Below, one piece after another: positions 52,972 to 62,421 of a DNA stretch of 64,000 nucleotides (position 1 is the first letter of the stretch; the number at the start of each line of letters is the position of its first letter). The translations under genes were made by a program, and so were the position numbers. The notes under the pieces were generated by a model. The model did no database searches and was not told the DNA's origin. It was given only the letters and a program-made list of their open reading frames with translations. The DNA lies in NCBI GenBank assembly GCA_902627495.1, contig CACOJS010000008.1, forward strand, positions 1 to 64,000, written 5' to 3'. Source of the DNA: Hydrogenophilales bacterium. Lineage in GTDB: Bacteria > Pseudomonadota > Gammaproteobacteria > Burkholderiales > Eutrophovitaceae.

Positions 52972-53418
52972 TTAATAGCTTTTTATTTCTTTTCCATTTC
53001 GATAGTGCATTTTTGATCGCAACGAACCATCCTCATAATAGTCTACCCAAGGCCCTTCCCAAAGCCCTCCTTTATAAAGTCCCTTGGAATGCAACTGACC
53101 ATTTTTATGAAAGCTAGACCAAATACCTTCTTTTTTCCCTTCACTATAAAAGCCTTCTAACCTAAGTTGGCCATTAGGATAATACTGCCGGTATTGCCCG
53201 TCAAAAACCCCTTCTACTAATCTAGCCTCTAAGCTGCCAGTAACCAATCCAGTATACGGAGGTCCGCCTGTGAGATCGTAAAAAAGTTGATTTTTGTACT
53301 CTAAAAGCGAGTAGTCAATCTCCTTTGATAAGGGCTGTTTAATCATTAGCCCTAGACAAGTGAGAAAAATCAAAAGTTTAAACATCATTGAATTAACTAA
53401 ATAGTTATTTTTAAACAT
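52972..53418 (-). CDS. Secreted MORN/YwqK-repeat protein (paralogue A)
   Basis: A 148-residue protein with a hydrophobic signal (MMFKLLIFLTCLGLM; the start may be M11 or M12) and three to four MORN-like repeats of the type Y-x-(N/D)-G-x-L-x-x-x-G-x-(Y/W). A head segment GGPPYTGLVTGS is shared with the genes at 55579 and 58293. In databases such proteins are often called YwqK-family antitoxins, a label that does not prove a toxin-antitoxin role. Presumably periplasmic or lipid-facing. Confidence 0.75.
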   Translation of the reverse strand: MFKNNYLVNSMMFKLLIFLTCLGLMIKQPLSKEIDYSLLEYKNQLFYDLTGGPPYTGLVTGSLEARLVEGVFDGQYRQYYPNGQLRLEGFYSEGKKEGIWSSFHKNGQLHSKGLYKGGLWEGPWVDYYEDGSLRSKMHYRNGKEIKSY

Positions 53419-53651
53419 ATACTTACTAGTTTATACTGTCTCCTACTAAAATGCACCAAAAGATAAATAAGTAGACCCAGTTGGTTGTAAATCCATATAA
53501 TACCCGATTTATTTGAACATTCACTCGACATAGGCTTCAATATTCCAGGATTTAACCCGGGCGATATTAATCATGTGGCAGGGTGACCTTGGACGCAGGG
53601 CCTTGTTTTTTTCAGTCAATGGAAAGATGCATAAACCTTGCATAGGGTTAT

Positions 53652-54257
53652 ATGGAGTACCACGACTTGCATCTAAGCACCATGAATTTTGATAATAATG
53701 AAACTGCGGGCCTCTGCTTCCCGTACAGAGCCGTAATCTTTTTATTTTTATTGGTAAGTAGTACAAGCTCGCTAGCGACCCCCCCTATAACTATAGCGGG
53801 AATAAACTTATTTATGACTGCTGAAGAAATTATTTCGACTGCAAAATCTAGGTCTTTAAATTGCTTTATAACAGAAGGCGTAGGGGCTAACTCAGGAGAT
53901 AGGGGTTACTGTTGCAGCAAAAAAGGTAGATGTGACGGATTTCGTAATAAACACAAAGGACTGTCTTTTAGATTCAAGTCTGGAACAAAAACAATAAAAA
54001 GAATAGACATTTCCTGCCAAGTTACCAATTCATGCGGCTTGGAAATTCGCGATATTGCTAAAATACTTGTAGATAAAGGAATTATCAACCATTTGGACTA
54101 TGAGGTTGTTCCAATTATCGACGTTAATTTAGGTAGGTATAGAGGACGAGGACCTGCCGGTGATGAGCTAATTATTAATCCAACCCAATCTTCAGTATTG
54201 GATGGCAGTATTACAATTCGAAAAAGACGCATAATATCTCGAGAAACAAATTTCTAA
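53652..54257 (+). CDS. Secreted cysteine-containing protein of unknown function
   Basis: A 201-residue frame with an internal signal-like segment (RAVIFLFLLVSSTSSLA, residues 26-42); the true start may be a later codon than 53652. The mature part has six cysteines (CFITEG, YCCSKKGRCDGF, SCQVTNSCG), probably disulfide-bonded, and a basic C-terminus. No family recognised. It stands alone between the MORN gene and a methyltransferase. Confidence 0.6.
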   Translation: MEYHDLHLSTMNFDNNETAGLCFPYRAVIFLFLLVSSTSSLATPPITIAGINLFMTAEEIISTAKSRSLNCFITEGVGANSGDRGYCCSKKGRCDGFRNKHKGLSFRFKSGTKTIKRIDISCQVTNSCGLEIRDIAKILVDKGIINHLDYEVVPIIDVNLGRYRGRGPAGDELIINPTQSSVLDGSITIRKRRIISRETNF

Positions 54258-54461
54258 GAGCTAGATTCGCCAAACCCAGTGATATCTTAACACATCGCAG
54301 TCATTGTTAATGTTTGATAAGGACCTTAATCAAGTACAGAAAAACCAAGTAATGACCTTTCCAAATACTGTTAAAGCAAGGCAAAAAAAACCTATAATTA
54401 TTTAAATGAAAGATTATTCGAAAACAGATAAAGGTTACAATAAGTAACTATATTCCTCTTA

Positions 54462-55352
54462 CTAAAATTCAAGATTCATCTCTCTAGGAACATCCGATTT
54501 ACCAATCATTACCATTCGCCTAGGAATAGAATACCCTGAAGGATAATCGTCAACTGAATCCAAAACACTATCTTTCCTAAAATTAAAGGGCTTTTTAAAC
54601 AAATCAATAAGTCGAAAATCACCAGTTACAATGTCCTTATTTAGGAAATTTGGATCAACGATGTGAGTTGTTGTTAAAAGATACTTATAATTAACATTAG
54701 AAATATTTATTAAGAACTTATTAATTTCTTTATTGGCAAAATGGAAAAGACAGTCTCGCACAAGCAATAAGTCACAGCTTGGCAATCTTCCTCGGCAAAT
54801 ATCTATCACTTCAAAATGAATTTTATCAGTAGCATACGTAGTGCTATTCTTCTCAATTACACTCTCAACAATATCGAAACCACGGTATTCGATATTTAAT
54901 TTCGGAACAACTAATCTCATCCAATTAAAATCACCGCAACCTGCGTCAACAATTTTTTTTATATTATGTCTTGGTAATGTCTCAATCAACCAATTTCGCA
55001 AGCCCTCTGTATACTCGACTTCAGACCCCTCACCGCTGCCTGATTCATTACTACCCCAAAAATTCTTCTCATAAATCTCCTTAAAACGCTCCGCTAAAGG
55101 CTCCCGTTTCAACATTTTTCTATGAGCGACTCTATATTTTAATGTGAAAGGAATCAGTACTATCGTTTGGATAGTTGATATAAGACCATCTCGCCTCAGC
55201 TTTGCAAGTAATCGTTCACCCCACTTATTTCGTCTTCCACCATCGGCCAAAGCATCTTGCAACATTTTAGCCGTAAAGCCAAATTCTTTGCACAATTCCT
55301 TGACTTTTTGCAGAGCATCTGCACGTTCATTTTGTATTTTTTTTTTATCCAT
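54462..55352 (-). CDS. SAM-dependent methyltransferase
   Basis: A 296-residue class I methyltransferase. An N-terminal helical, basic part (1-115) is followed by the Rossmann domain with motif I VDAGCGDFNWM near 135, the acidic end of strand beta2 (FDIVE), and motif IV/post-IV LLLVRDCLFHFAN. Substrate unknown. The strongly charged N-terminus and context among small secreted proteins suggest accessory function. It is flanked by gaps of 200 bases on both sides. Confidence 0.8.
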   Translation of the reverse strand: MDKKKIQNERADALQKVKELCKEFGFTAKMLQDALADGGRRNKWGERLLAKLRRDGLISTIQTIVLIPFTLKYRVAHRKMLKREPLAERFKEIYEKNFWGSNESGSGEGSEVEYTEGLRNWLIETLPRHNIKKIVDAGCGDFNWMRLVVPKLNIEYRGFDIVESVIEKNSTTYATDKIHFEVIDICRGRLPSCDLLLVRDCLFHFANKEINKFLINISNVNYKYLLTTTHIVDPNFLNKDIVTGDFRLIDLFKKPFNFRKDSVLDSVDDYPSGYSIPRRMVMIGKSDVPREMNLEF

Positions 55353-55578
55353 AATGATAAATACTACAGACAGTCTCTATTACTTATTATGTGTCAAACT
55401 AATGCTTATTAATAATGGATTACTGCTCTTCCCAATTTTTATTTTTAAGCAACTTCCAATCTCAGGACAAGTTAATTTCCTAGTTTGGACGAAACGATAA
55501 CATTCCATTATTATGACTTATAATCATAAGTTAATACAAACCTTTTAAAACCACTATTTTAAGAATATTAGTAAAAAA

Positions 55579-56001
55579 TTGAAATATATACCTATAACTG
55601 TCTTTTTTATTGGTTACCTCCACCTATGTATTGCAAATGCCAACGATATTAATTGGGATGAACTAGTGGAGAAAAATGGCACTTATTATCATAACTCCAT
55701 GGAATTGCCTTTTGATGGCCAAGTTACCGGAAGTCAAAGTGGAAAAATAGTTCAAGGAAAGAAGGATGGACCTTGGATAGGATTTTATGAAGATGGAAGT
55801 GTACTATGGGAAGGCCTTTACTACCGAGGCACCACGCTCTCATGGAAGGAATATCATGATAACGGAGAAATTTTTGTAACCGGTGAATTTAATAATGGCA
55901 AAAAAGATGGGCGTTGGGATATTTACGACAAAAAGGGCAAGTTAATTGCCCAGGAATTTTTCAAATCTGGGAAAATTATAGAAACCAAGATAATTAAATA
56001 A
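55579..56001 (+). CDS. Secreted MORN/YwqK-repeat protein (paralogue B)
   Basis: A 140-residue protein. Translation must start at the TTG at 55579 to include the signal peptide (YIPITVFFIGYLHLCIANA); the first in-frame ATG lies 40 codons later, inside the repeat region. The shared head is ELPFDGQVTGSQSGK, followed by repeats with KKDGPWIGFYEDGS, YHDNGE and NNGKKDGRWDIYD. It is on the opposite strand to its two paralogues. Confidence 0.72.
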   Translation: MKYIPITVFFIGYLHLCIANANDINWDELVEKNGTYYHNSMELPFDGQVTGSQSGKIVQGKKDGPWIGFYEDGSVLWEGLYYRGTTLSWKEYHDNGEIFVTGEFNNGKKDGRWDIYDKKGKLIAQEFFKSGKIIETKIIK

Positions 56002-56110
56002 CAACATTGCATTGGTTTTTTTGAGCCTAAGCTATTGAACATGTCCTAACTTTTTTTCCCAATATTTTTAGTTAAAAATATACAATGCAGGCAGTCTCAA
56101 GCTGTTTGGA

Positions 56111-57157
56111 TTAAAAAGTCATTGGCCAAGCCTTATTAATAGCATTAATTTCCGTTATCACTTCTTCACTCAATTTTAAATCTAAGCCCCTCAAAACAAT
56201 ATCAAGCTGATCATTAGTAGTTGCCCCAAAAATCACCGACCCCATGAATGGACGTTGCCTGCAGAAAGCTAAAGCCAAATGAACCGGATGAATGCTATGT
56301 CTTTTTGCTAAATTAATATACTCTGAAACTGCCTCCTCTGACCGTGGATTCACCCTACCGAAGACCGTTGGTATTCGCGATAGCCTTGAATTTTCTGGAG
56401 TGGATTTGTTCAAATACTTTCCTGTTAATACGCCTCCCGCTAAGGGTGAGTATGCTAAAAGAGGTATATTTTCATTGTGAGAGAGTTCACTCATGTCGCT
56501 ATCATATAACCTACAAAGGAGACTGTACTCATTTTGAATTGACGCTATAGGAAAGTTTTTATATTTCTCTACTGCATCAACAAACTTAAGAGTTCCCCAG
56601 CAGGTCTCATTTGACAACCCAATAGCTCTTATTTTTCCTTCTTTTTTAAATTGGTACAAAGTTTCAACAATGATTTCAATATCAGATAAAACTTCTTTTT
56701 TTATCTGATCACTAGGGTCATACTCCCAAATCTTTCTAAAATGATAGGATCCTCTGTTGGGCCAGTGCAATTGGTACAAATCAATATAATCTGTACTTAA
56801 ACGTTGCAAACTCTTGTTCAATGCCTCCCTCATACCTTTGGGGTTAATAGGATCTCCCTTCCGGATGGCCTGGTAGCCTTTTCCAACTACCTTCGATGCT
56901 AGAATCACTTTACTTCTACGTGACTTTGTTTTTTTTATCCAACTCCCTATAACTCTCTCAGTGTCTCCTGCTGTCTCTGCACGCAAAGGTACAGTTGGGT
57001 ATAACTCAGCGGTATCAAAGAAGTTAATGCCAGCTTCAAGGGCTTTATCCATTTGTATATGGGAATCAATTTCATTTGTTTGCTCCCCAAAAGTCATAGT
57101 TCCCAAACAATAATCAGATACCTTCAGTTCAGAGTTACCCAACTTTTTTAATTCCAT
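56111..57157 (-). CDS. Aldo/keto reductase (Tas-like)
   Basis: NADPH-dependent TIM-barrel reductase, 348 residues. It begins LGNSELKVSDYCLGTMTFG; catalytic D48 and Y53 (FDTAELY), Lys in ILASKVVG and His in YQLHWPNR are all present. The insertion between DTAELYP and the ERVIG helix (TVPLRAETAGDTE) matches the Tas subgroup. The physiological substrate is unknown. It converges with the MORN gene at 55579. Confidence 0.9.
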   Translation of the reverse strand: MELKKLGNSELKVSDYCLGTMTFGEQTNEIDSHIQMDKALEAGINFFDTAELYPTVPLRAETAGDTERVIGSWIKKTKSRRSKVILASKVVGKGYQAIRKGDPINPKGMREALNKSLQRLSTDYIDLYQLHWPNRGSYHFRKIWEYDPSDQIKKEVLSDIEIIVETLYQFKKEGKIRAIGLSNETCWGTLKFVDAVEKYKNFPIASIQNEYSLLCRLYDSDMSELSHNENIPLLAYSPLAGGVLTGKYLNKSTPENSRLSRIPTVFGRVNPRSEEAVSEYINLAKRHSIHPVHLALAFCRQRPFMGSVIFGATTNDQLDIVLRGLDLKLSEEVITEINAINKAWPMTF

Positions 57158-57397
57158 TTAATTTCCTTCTCATTACAGTTACACAAATCATCAAGTTGAA
57201 ACACTATTTAGCTAATATTAATAAATTTTTATTGTTTAATGTGTCAAAAAAATCCCCTTTAAACTTAATAATTGTTGTCGAATTGTAATCAAAAAGCCTC
57301 TTAATTTAAAACCATAAATAGAGCCAGTCTAGATCAGATCATACATCAAGCAAATCTGGACCTTACAACTTAGGCTGGCAATTATTTAATAACTTTA

Positions 57398-58252
57398 CTA
57401 TGGAGTTGAAATGACTACCTCTCTCATCCTATTTCGCAAGCTTTTAGATGCCCCAACATGATAAAAATGTGTGACCTCGCTCCAAGTATAATCAGAAAAA
57501 TATTTTTTTACATATTCATTTCTTCGATATTTGTTTTCTAGCCAATTTGAAAACACAAATTTCTTTTGAGAGGACACCAAAGCCAAAGCTAATTCGTCTG
57601 CGTCGCAGTCATCAAAAGAGTTATAATATGTGGTATGTCTACCCACATAGGGTGGGTCGCAATAAATTAAATCTCCGATCTTTGCCTCCTTTAAAGTTTT
57701 TTGCCAACTTTGAGCCTTGAACTCCCATTCTCTATCCCTCATTACGTTCGCTGCCCAATCAACTTGATTAATAATTTTTGTAATTAACGCTTTTCTGAAT
57801 CTATTGGGCTTTTTGCAAAACGGCACATTAAACTTGCCATGTTTATTGAATCTAATCATTCCATTGAAACATGAACGACTAAGAAAAAGGAAATCCAAAG
57901 AGTTAGCCGTAGCGTTAAACCTATCCCTAATAAAATAATAATGACTCTCACCTATCTCCGACAACTTGGCTCCCTCAGATATTAAGTACTTTTTGACAGA
58001 GTTTGTATTAACCTCACCGCTCTGGACTGCTTTGTAGAATGCGATTAGATGGCTATTGGTATCACACAGTAAAGCTTTTTTTGGCCCTACGTTTAAAGCA
58101 ACAGATGCAGATCCCATAAACGGTTCAATCCATCTCCCTGATCCATCCCACTCAACGGATGACTCTATTAAGGGTACTAACTTTGTTTTAATACCTTGTG
58201 TTTTTATCGGTGGAGCTTTAGGTGGGATAACACGCATTTTTTTGGGAAGCAT
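57398..58252 (-). CDS. DNA adenine methylase (Dam-like, orphan)
   Basis: N6-adenine methyltransferase of the D12/Dam class, 284 residues. Motif I is WIEPFMGSASV at 41-51 (F-x-G-S-A for the usual F-x-G-x-G), the target region has NGMIRFNKHGKFNVPF at 130-145, close to the Dam consensus, and motif IV is DPPY at 199-202. GATC is the most likely target, but this is inferred. No restriction enzyme gene was found nearby, so it looks like an orphan, with roles in expression or replication control possible. It lies 40 bases after a MORN gene. Confidence 0.87.
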   Translation of the reverse strand: MLPKKMRVIPPKAPPIKTQGIKTKLVPLIESSVEWDGSGRWIEPFMGSASVALNVGPKKALLCDTNSHLIAFYKAVQSGEVNTNSVKKYLISEGAKLSEIGESHYYFIRDRFNATANSLDFLFLSRSCFNGMIRFNKHGKFNVPFCKKPNRFRKALITKIINQVDWAANVMRDREWEFKAQSWQKTLKEAKIGDLIYCDPPYVGRHTTYYNSFDDCDADELALALVSSQKKFVFSNWLENKYRRNEYVKKYFSDYTWSEVTHFYHVGASKSLRNRMREVVISTP

Positions 58253-58292
58253 GTTCTATCCTTCTTTAACAGTGGTGTCCATCATAACCTTT

Positions 58293-58922
58293 TTATTTCT
58301 GCTTGTTCCCATAATCAGTTTCCTCATCGAGGATAGATCCGTCTCTTTGATAATACACCCAATCATCTATAGCCTCCCCATTTTTATAATTTCCTTTTGC
58401 CCAAAGACGACCGTTATCGTAAAAATGTTGCCAATTGCCCTCCTTACGTCCATTATTATAAATTCCTTTCATCCACAGTTGCCCATTTTCATAATAAGAA
58501 TTCCAGACACCAATTTTATTACCGTCTTTATAATATCCTCTCCTCCACAATCTGCCATTTTCGTGAAAAGATTCCCACAGACCATCTTCTTTGCCATTTT
58601 TGTATTTCAGTTTATTTCGAATATCACCATTTTCATAGTTAATTATCCAAGAACCATCTCTTTTTCCTTGCACAAACTTTCCTTCCCCCCAAAGATGACC
58701 GTTGTGATGCCGATAGGTCCACTTACCCACCTTAACCCCATCAACTAATTCACCTTCCCTGATACCACTTACTTTTCCCGTGAATGGGATATCGGAAAAT
58801 TGCTTGTAATACACTCCTCCCCTGTACACCAGGTCTTTATAATACAAGTCCTCACCAAAAGTTATTGATGAGAATACTGATAATAAAATAGCTACAAAGG
58901 ATATTGAAAAACTTTCTTTCAT
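58293..58922 (-). CDS. Secreted MORN/YwqK-repeat protein (paralogue C)
   Basis: The longest of three related genes, 209 residues. It has a signal peptide cleaved near SSITFGE (residue 23), the shared head DIPFTGKVSGIREGE and six MORN-like repeats with the core (Y/F)-x-(N)-G-x-(L/I)-(W)-x-x-G-x-Y. The repeats differ from each other by few residues, pointing to recent internal duplication. It is on the same strand as Dam and 40 bases upstream of it; they could be cotranscribed. Function unknown. Confidence 0.85.
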   Translation of the reverse strand: MKESFSISFVAILLSVFSSITFGEDLYYKDLVYRGGVYYKQFSDIPFTGKVSGIREGELVDGVKVGKWTYRHHNGHLWGEGKFVQGKRDGSWIINYENGDIRNKLKYKNGKEDGLWESFHENGRLWRRGYYKDGNKIGVWNSYYENGQLWMKGIYNNGRKEGNWQHFYDNGRLWAKGNYKNGEAIDDWVYYQRDGSILDEETDYGNKQK

Positions 58923-58994
58923 TATCGTACTTCCTAAGTTGATCTAAACATATATTTTTTTAACCTTTAGTTTAGTTCTAATAAACATATAATG

Positions 58995-59216
58995 CTAATC
59001 TAACCAAACAATATTCTTACATGCATTGCGATATGCTTCGCATTCACTAGAAAAACAAAGATAACCAAACCCTCCTATTTTGTACCAACCTTCGTTAGAC
59101 TCCGAGTCTCTTCTATATTCTTCAAAGCCAAAACTGTTATCTGCTCTTTTAAAAATGTCCACGCAGAGCGTGTCATCAATGTTACTTATAGATCGGACAA
59201 CAACTTCTTTTTTCAT
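58995..59216 (-). CDS. Small conserved-type protein of unknown function
   Basis: A 73-residue protein without signal or membrane segment, with a two-strand pattern around FGFEEYRRDSESNEGWYKIGG and a C-terminal helix ending NIVWLD. This arrangement recalls a small domain I have seen in proteobacterial hypothetical proteins, but I cannot name a family. The ATG is preceded only by A-rich sequence. Confidence 0.6.
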   Translation of the reverse strand: MKKEVVVRSISNIDDTLCVDIFKRADNSFGFEEYRRDSESNEGWYKIGGFGYLCFSSECEAYRNACKNIVWLD

Positions 59217-59271
59217 ATTTTTTTTTGTTGTTTTCTTGCTTTTACTTTTTGATACTTTCCCAAAAAAATCA

Positions 59272-59895
59272 TCAATTTTCTAAAACCCGATGAGTACAAA
59301 AGGTTTCCGCAATTTGCATAAAAGGTGTCACCTTGTTTATGTCCAGCTTTCCCCTTGCAATGGCAACCATTGTTTCATCTGATAAAACCTCGGAGGCATA
59401 ATTTCCCATACATCTGCAGTAACGAGTAATTAATTTTTCACTCAAATCCCTTTTTGTCTCCGTTGCAAACTGTAGTGAAACACAACTACTCATGAAACCC
59501 TTCATAAAGTCTTCGTCATCTATGCGATTTGAAACTATCAGGCACTCACCAGATCCCCTTCGAATGTTACCGCCCAAAGAAAAATGACCCGTCCACTTTC
59601 TCGTTGTTTTATCAAAGTAACCAGTCCACTCCTTCCCTGTTTTACCAATATTTATTTCAACAAAATTATTGCCTCCAAATTGAGACCTCACGATAAATAA
59701 ATTGTTTTTTTCCCTTAATGAGCATTCTCCTCGGAATCTCTGGATTTCCATCCGACAAGATCCGTCATTTCGATTAAAGTCAATGAGCATCACATCGTTT
59801 GTCTCGTCCATACACCTTAAAGTGATTTCGTTACCCCAACTGATTAAAGGCAGCAAAAGATATAGAGTCGTGAGTATTAATGTAGGGTATTTCAT
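59272..59895 (-). CDS. Secreted protein of unknown function
   Basis: A 207-residue protein with a signal peptide (LILTTLYLLLPLISWGNE). The N-terminal half is beta-rich with two cysteines (CMDET, CRMEI, and CSLRE), the C-terminal half is helical with more cysteines (CVSLQ, RYCRCMG, FCTHR), a pattern that suggests disulfides. No family recognised. The ATG at 59895 is one codon after an alternative TTG. Confidence 0.6.
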   Translation of the reverse strand: MKYPTLILTTLYLLLPLISWGNEITLRCMDETNDVMLIDFNRNDGSCRMEIQRFRGECSLREKNNLFIVRSQFGGNNFVEINIGKTGKEWTGYFDKTTRKWTGHFSLGGNIRRGSGECLIVSNRIDDEDFMKGFMSSCVSLQFATETKRDLSEKLITRYCRCMGNYASEVLSDETMVAIARGKLDINKVTPFMQIAETFCTHRVLEN

Positions 59896-59898
59896 CAA

Positions 59899-60398
59899 GA
59901 ATTATTAGTCACAAAATATCATAATAAGCCCAATTTTTTGATTGGGCACAAAAAAGTAGAAGCTATTAATGTATGTATAACGCTACGGTTCCTAATATGT
60001 ACTGTTTTCAATTGGTTTTAAACTACAAATTACTCGTATAACTCTTGAAATATAATACTAAGTTATTTCTATTTATACAGTTTATTTATTTTCATATAGT
60101 GCTGATTATAGTCATAGTATTTCTTTTATATGCGTTTTTCATGTGCCCGGACTCTACCTGGAAGCTTGTCTTGTCACGATAATATTAGATAGTATTACTT
60201 CCGTATACTCGGAGCTATAATGTCGTATTAATTATACTTCAACGAAAACTAAACTAATAACTAGTAAAATACTTACATTTATAAGCACGTAAAGCATAAA
60301 TCTTTACCAAATCTATCATGAAAGTAAAATTACAAGACCTATACAAATTTATATTTAATTATTCTCTAAAGGCTTTATCTTGAGTAGCGTTTCGGTAA
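59899..60398. other. A/T-rich gap without a gene
   Basis: About 500 A/T-rich bases. GCCCAAT-N6-ATTGGGC at 59928-59947 forms a short hairpin but without a T-run. No gene, tRNA or repeat array recognised. The 3' end leads into the methyltransferase pseudogene. Confidence 0.5.
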
Positions 60399-61028
60399 GG
60401 TTTACCTGAATTTACAAATGACTGGTTCCAAGCAGGGCCTCGAAATGTTTCGGACGTAGCTGTTACCAAACTTAACCTGTCGACAATTTTAGAAATTGGC
60501 TCTTACGAAAGAGCCAGTGCTTGCTGCTTGATTGAAAAGCTTGGCATAAGAAGAGAGATAGAGCTACATTGCATAGATACTTCGAAAGGCCGAATCGAGC
60601 ACGGAGAAACTGGCGATCACCAAAGCGACATAGTGCAAGTTAGAAATCGATTTGATCACGACATACAGTTAGCAAGGAGTAAAGGTAATCATAACGTTGA
60701 GGTAATTGTACGAAAAGTATCAAGGGATAGCGAGCTGTCAAATTTATAAATAATAGGTAAGCAGAATTACTTTGACTGTATTAGTGTTGATGGCTCACAT
60801 CAGGCACCAGATGTATTACTAGATGCTGTCTTAAATTTTAAACTACTGAAGTTAGATGGGGTTATTGCTTTTGGCGATCATCAATGGCAAGAAGATCTGC
60901 AATATGGCGTGGATCCCATTAGATGTCCCAAAATAGCCATGGATGCTTTTCCTAATATTTTTTGTCGTAAGCTTAAAGTTACCTCAACCTCTGTAAACCA
61001 GATCTATGTGCAAAAGATTAGTGCCTGA
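60399..61028 (+). pseudogene. Broken class I SAM methyltransferase
   Basis: One continuous frame except for a TAA at 60747-60749. Before it are FTNDWFQAGPRN and ILEIGSYERASACCLIE (motif I), and after it are FDCISVDGSHQAPDVLLDA (the D-G-S-H block), LKLDGVIAFGDH and a normal-looking end at 61028. It resembles the Methyltransf_24 type. No good start codon precedes the homologous N-terminus. A single nonsense change plus a lost start suggests a recently disabled gene; readthrough or sequencing error cannot be excluded. Confidence 0.8.
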
Positions 61029-61051
61029 AGTAATAAAGGGTTTACCTCAAA

Positions 61052-61249
61052 TTATTTAAACAAGTTCAATATAATCGAAATAATCACACTAATCACAATA
61101 CAAGTCACGATTGGAAAATAGAAAGAAGAGTTTTCATCTTTCCAAAATATATCTCCTGGCATATTACCTAATCCCAATTTTTCTAAAAATGGATAAACCA
61201 GTCCGAGCACCAAAATCAACAAACCGACTATTATCAATATTTTCTGCAA
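61052..61249 (-). CDS. DUF2905-family small membrane protein
   Basis: A 65-residue protein with two membrane helices (ILIIVGLLILVLGLVYPFL and FPIVTCIVISVIISIILNLF) joined by LGNMPGDIFWK, the P-G-D-I block of DUF2905. Function of the family is unknown. It converges with the methyltransferase pseudogene. Confidence 0.82.
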   Translation of the reverse strand: MQKILIIVGLLILVLGLVYPFLEKLGLGNMPGDIFWKDENSSFYFPIVTCIVISVIISIILNLFK

Positions 61250-61554
61250 TCATTACTCCTATTCAATAGCTCTAACGATGTAACATATTGTTTTATATAT
61301 TTTTTTTATCCCAATAGAAAAGATGTTACCCAACTATCCGTTATTTGAATTATTTTACGATTAATATCTGGAATTGTTAATATAGATACTAGTAAATACA
61401 ATCCTTTTTCCAAGTCATTTGAATAACTCTAGAAAAAATCAATGTTTTTATTGTATTTTTTGTTTCTGATCAACAGCGGGTATTTTAAATTTATTATCTC
61501 CCATATACCTTGATCAAATTTGTTAAATCCTGTTCTTCTTTATAGCCATAAAAA
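61250..61554. other. A/T-rich gap between DUF2905 and EamA genes
   Basis: About 300 A/T-rich bases with no gene or clear structure; it should carry the promoter of the DUF2905 gene, which is transcribed leftwards. Confidence 0.45.
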
Positions 61555-62421
61555 TTATTTTCCAATCGATTCTCTTTTAAAAGTATATAAACCTGCAAAA
61601 ACAACAATTAATGATCCAAGGAGTACTGGAATCTCAATAATCTCGTCAAAAAAAATAATTCCAATAAATGCATTAAAAACTAATGCAAAATAATTAAATG
61701 GCTGCAAAACAGATGCTTGTGCAATTTGATACGACTTTATGACAAAATAGTGTCCTGATGTTCCGAGAATCGAAATTACTAGAATTAGTATCCAGTCAAA
61801 GTTTTTTACGTCAACATAAAAAAAAGGACCGACAAAGGATAGTATCAATGCACCAGCAATTCCTGTATAAAAGAAACTTGTAGTAGCACTATCATAATAA
61901 GAGACAAAACGAGTAAGAATCTGGTAGGAAGCATATGCAAAAGCACAAGCTAATGCGATTATTGAGAGTGGATCGAAAACGTTTAATCCAGGCCTTAATA
62001 TTATTAGAATTCCAATAAATCCTAAACTTATAGCAACTATTCTTTTCCAGTCTACCTTTTCATTTAAAAAAATTATTGCGAGTGCAGTTACAAATAAAGG
62101 TCCAACAGACAATATAGCAGAAGTCTCAATTAATCCTAACTCTAAAAAACAATAATGAGCAAAACACATTTGAACTGCTAAAAGAGAGCCACGAAAAATC
62201 TGTATATATTTTTTTTTACTATCCGATATTTTAATAATAGCGGTTCTATTGTTCGTATTAATTAAGATTATCATTAACGCAAAAAACCAATACCTGAACA
62301 TATTAAGCGTTACAACGTTATATGTCTCTGCTAAATGTTTGATCACGCCGTTCATAATTGAAAAACACATAACAGCAGAAATTATGAAAGAAATACCTTT
62401 TATATTATTGCTTAACAACAA
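61555..62421 (-). CDS. EamA-family (DMT) transporter
   Basis: A 288-residue inner-membrane protein with about ten hydrophobic helices in two EamA halves (residues 8-135 and 147-280), including the family's (F/L)-x-A-L-x-I-I-F-L-N-E-K and GIIFFDE repeats. Drug/metabolite transporters of this type export amino acids, metabolites or S-adenosylmethionine-like compounds; the substrate cannot be read. The gene stands alone. Confidence 0.87.
   Translation of the reverse strand: MLLSNNIKGISFIISAVMCFSIMNGVIKHLAETYNVVTLNMFRYWFFALMIILINTNNRTAIIKISDSKKKYIQIFRGSLLAVQMCFAHYCFLELGLIETSAILSVGPLFVTALAIIFLNEKVDWKRIVAISLGFIGILIILRPGLNVFDPLSIIALACAFAYASYQILTRFVSYYDSATTSFFYTGIAGALILSFVGPFFYVDVKNFDWILILVISILGTSGHYFVIKSYQIAQASVLQPFNYFALVFNAFIGIIFFDEIIEIPVLLGSLIVVFAGLYTFKRESIGK

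Noticed and set aside
52782..53117. Plus-strand 111-codon frame across the MORN gene
   Set aside because: It reads antisense through the MORN repeats, is Lys/Ile/Asn-rich as expected from A/T sequence, and lacks any domain.
53521..53766. Minus-strand 81-codon frame opposite the start of the secreted protein
   Set aside because: No start signal or recognisable motif, and it overlaps the better-supported plus-strand frame with a signal peptide.
52972..58922. Toxin-antitoxin system suggested by the YwqK antitoxin label of MORN proteins
   Set aside because: All three have signal peptides and none has a small toxin-like partner; the label alone is not evidence.
59928..59947. GCCCAAT hairpin as an intrinsic terminator
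   Set aside because: Short stem and no T-run on either strand, and it lies upstream of the adjacent gene.
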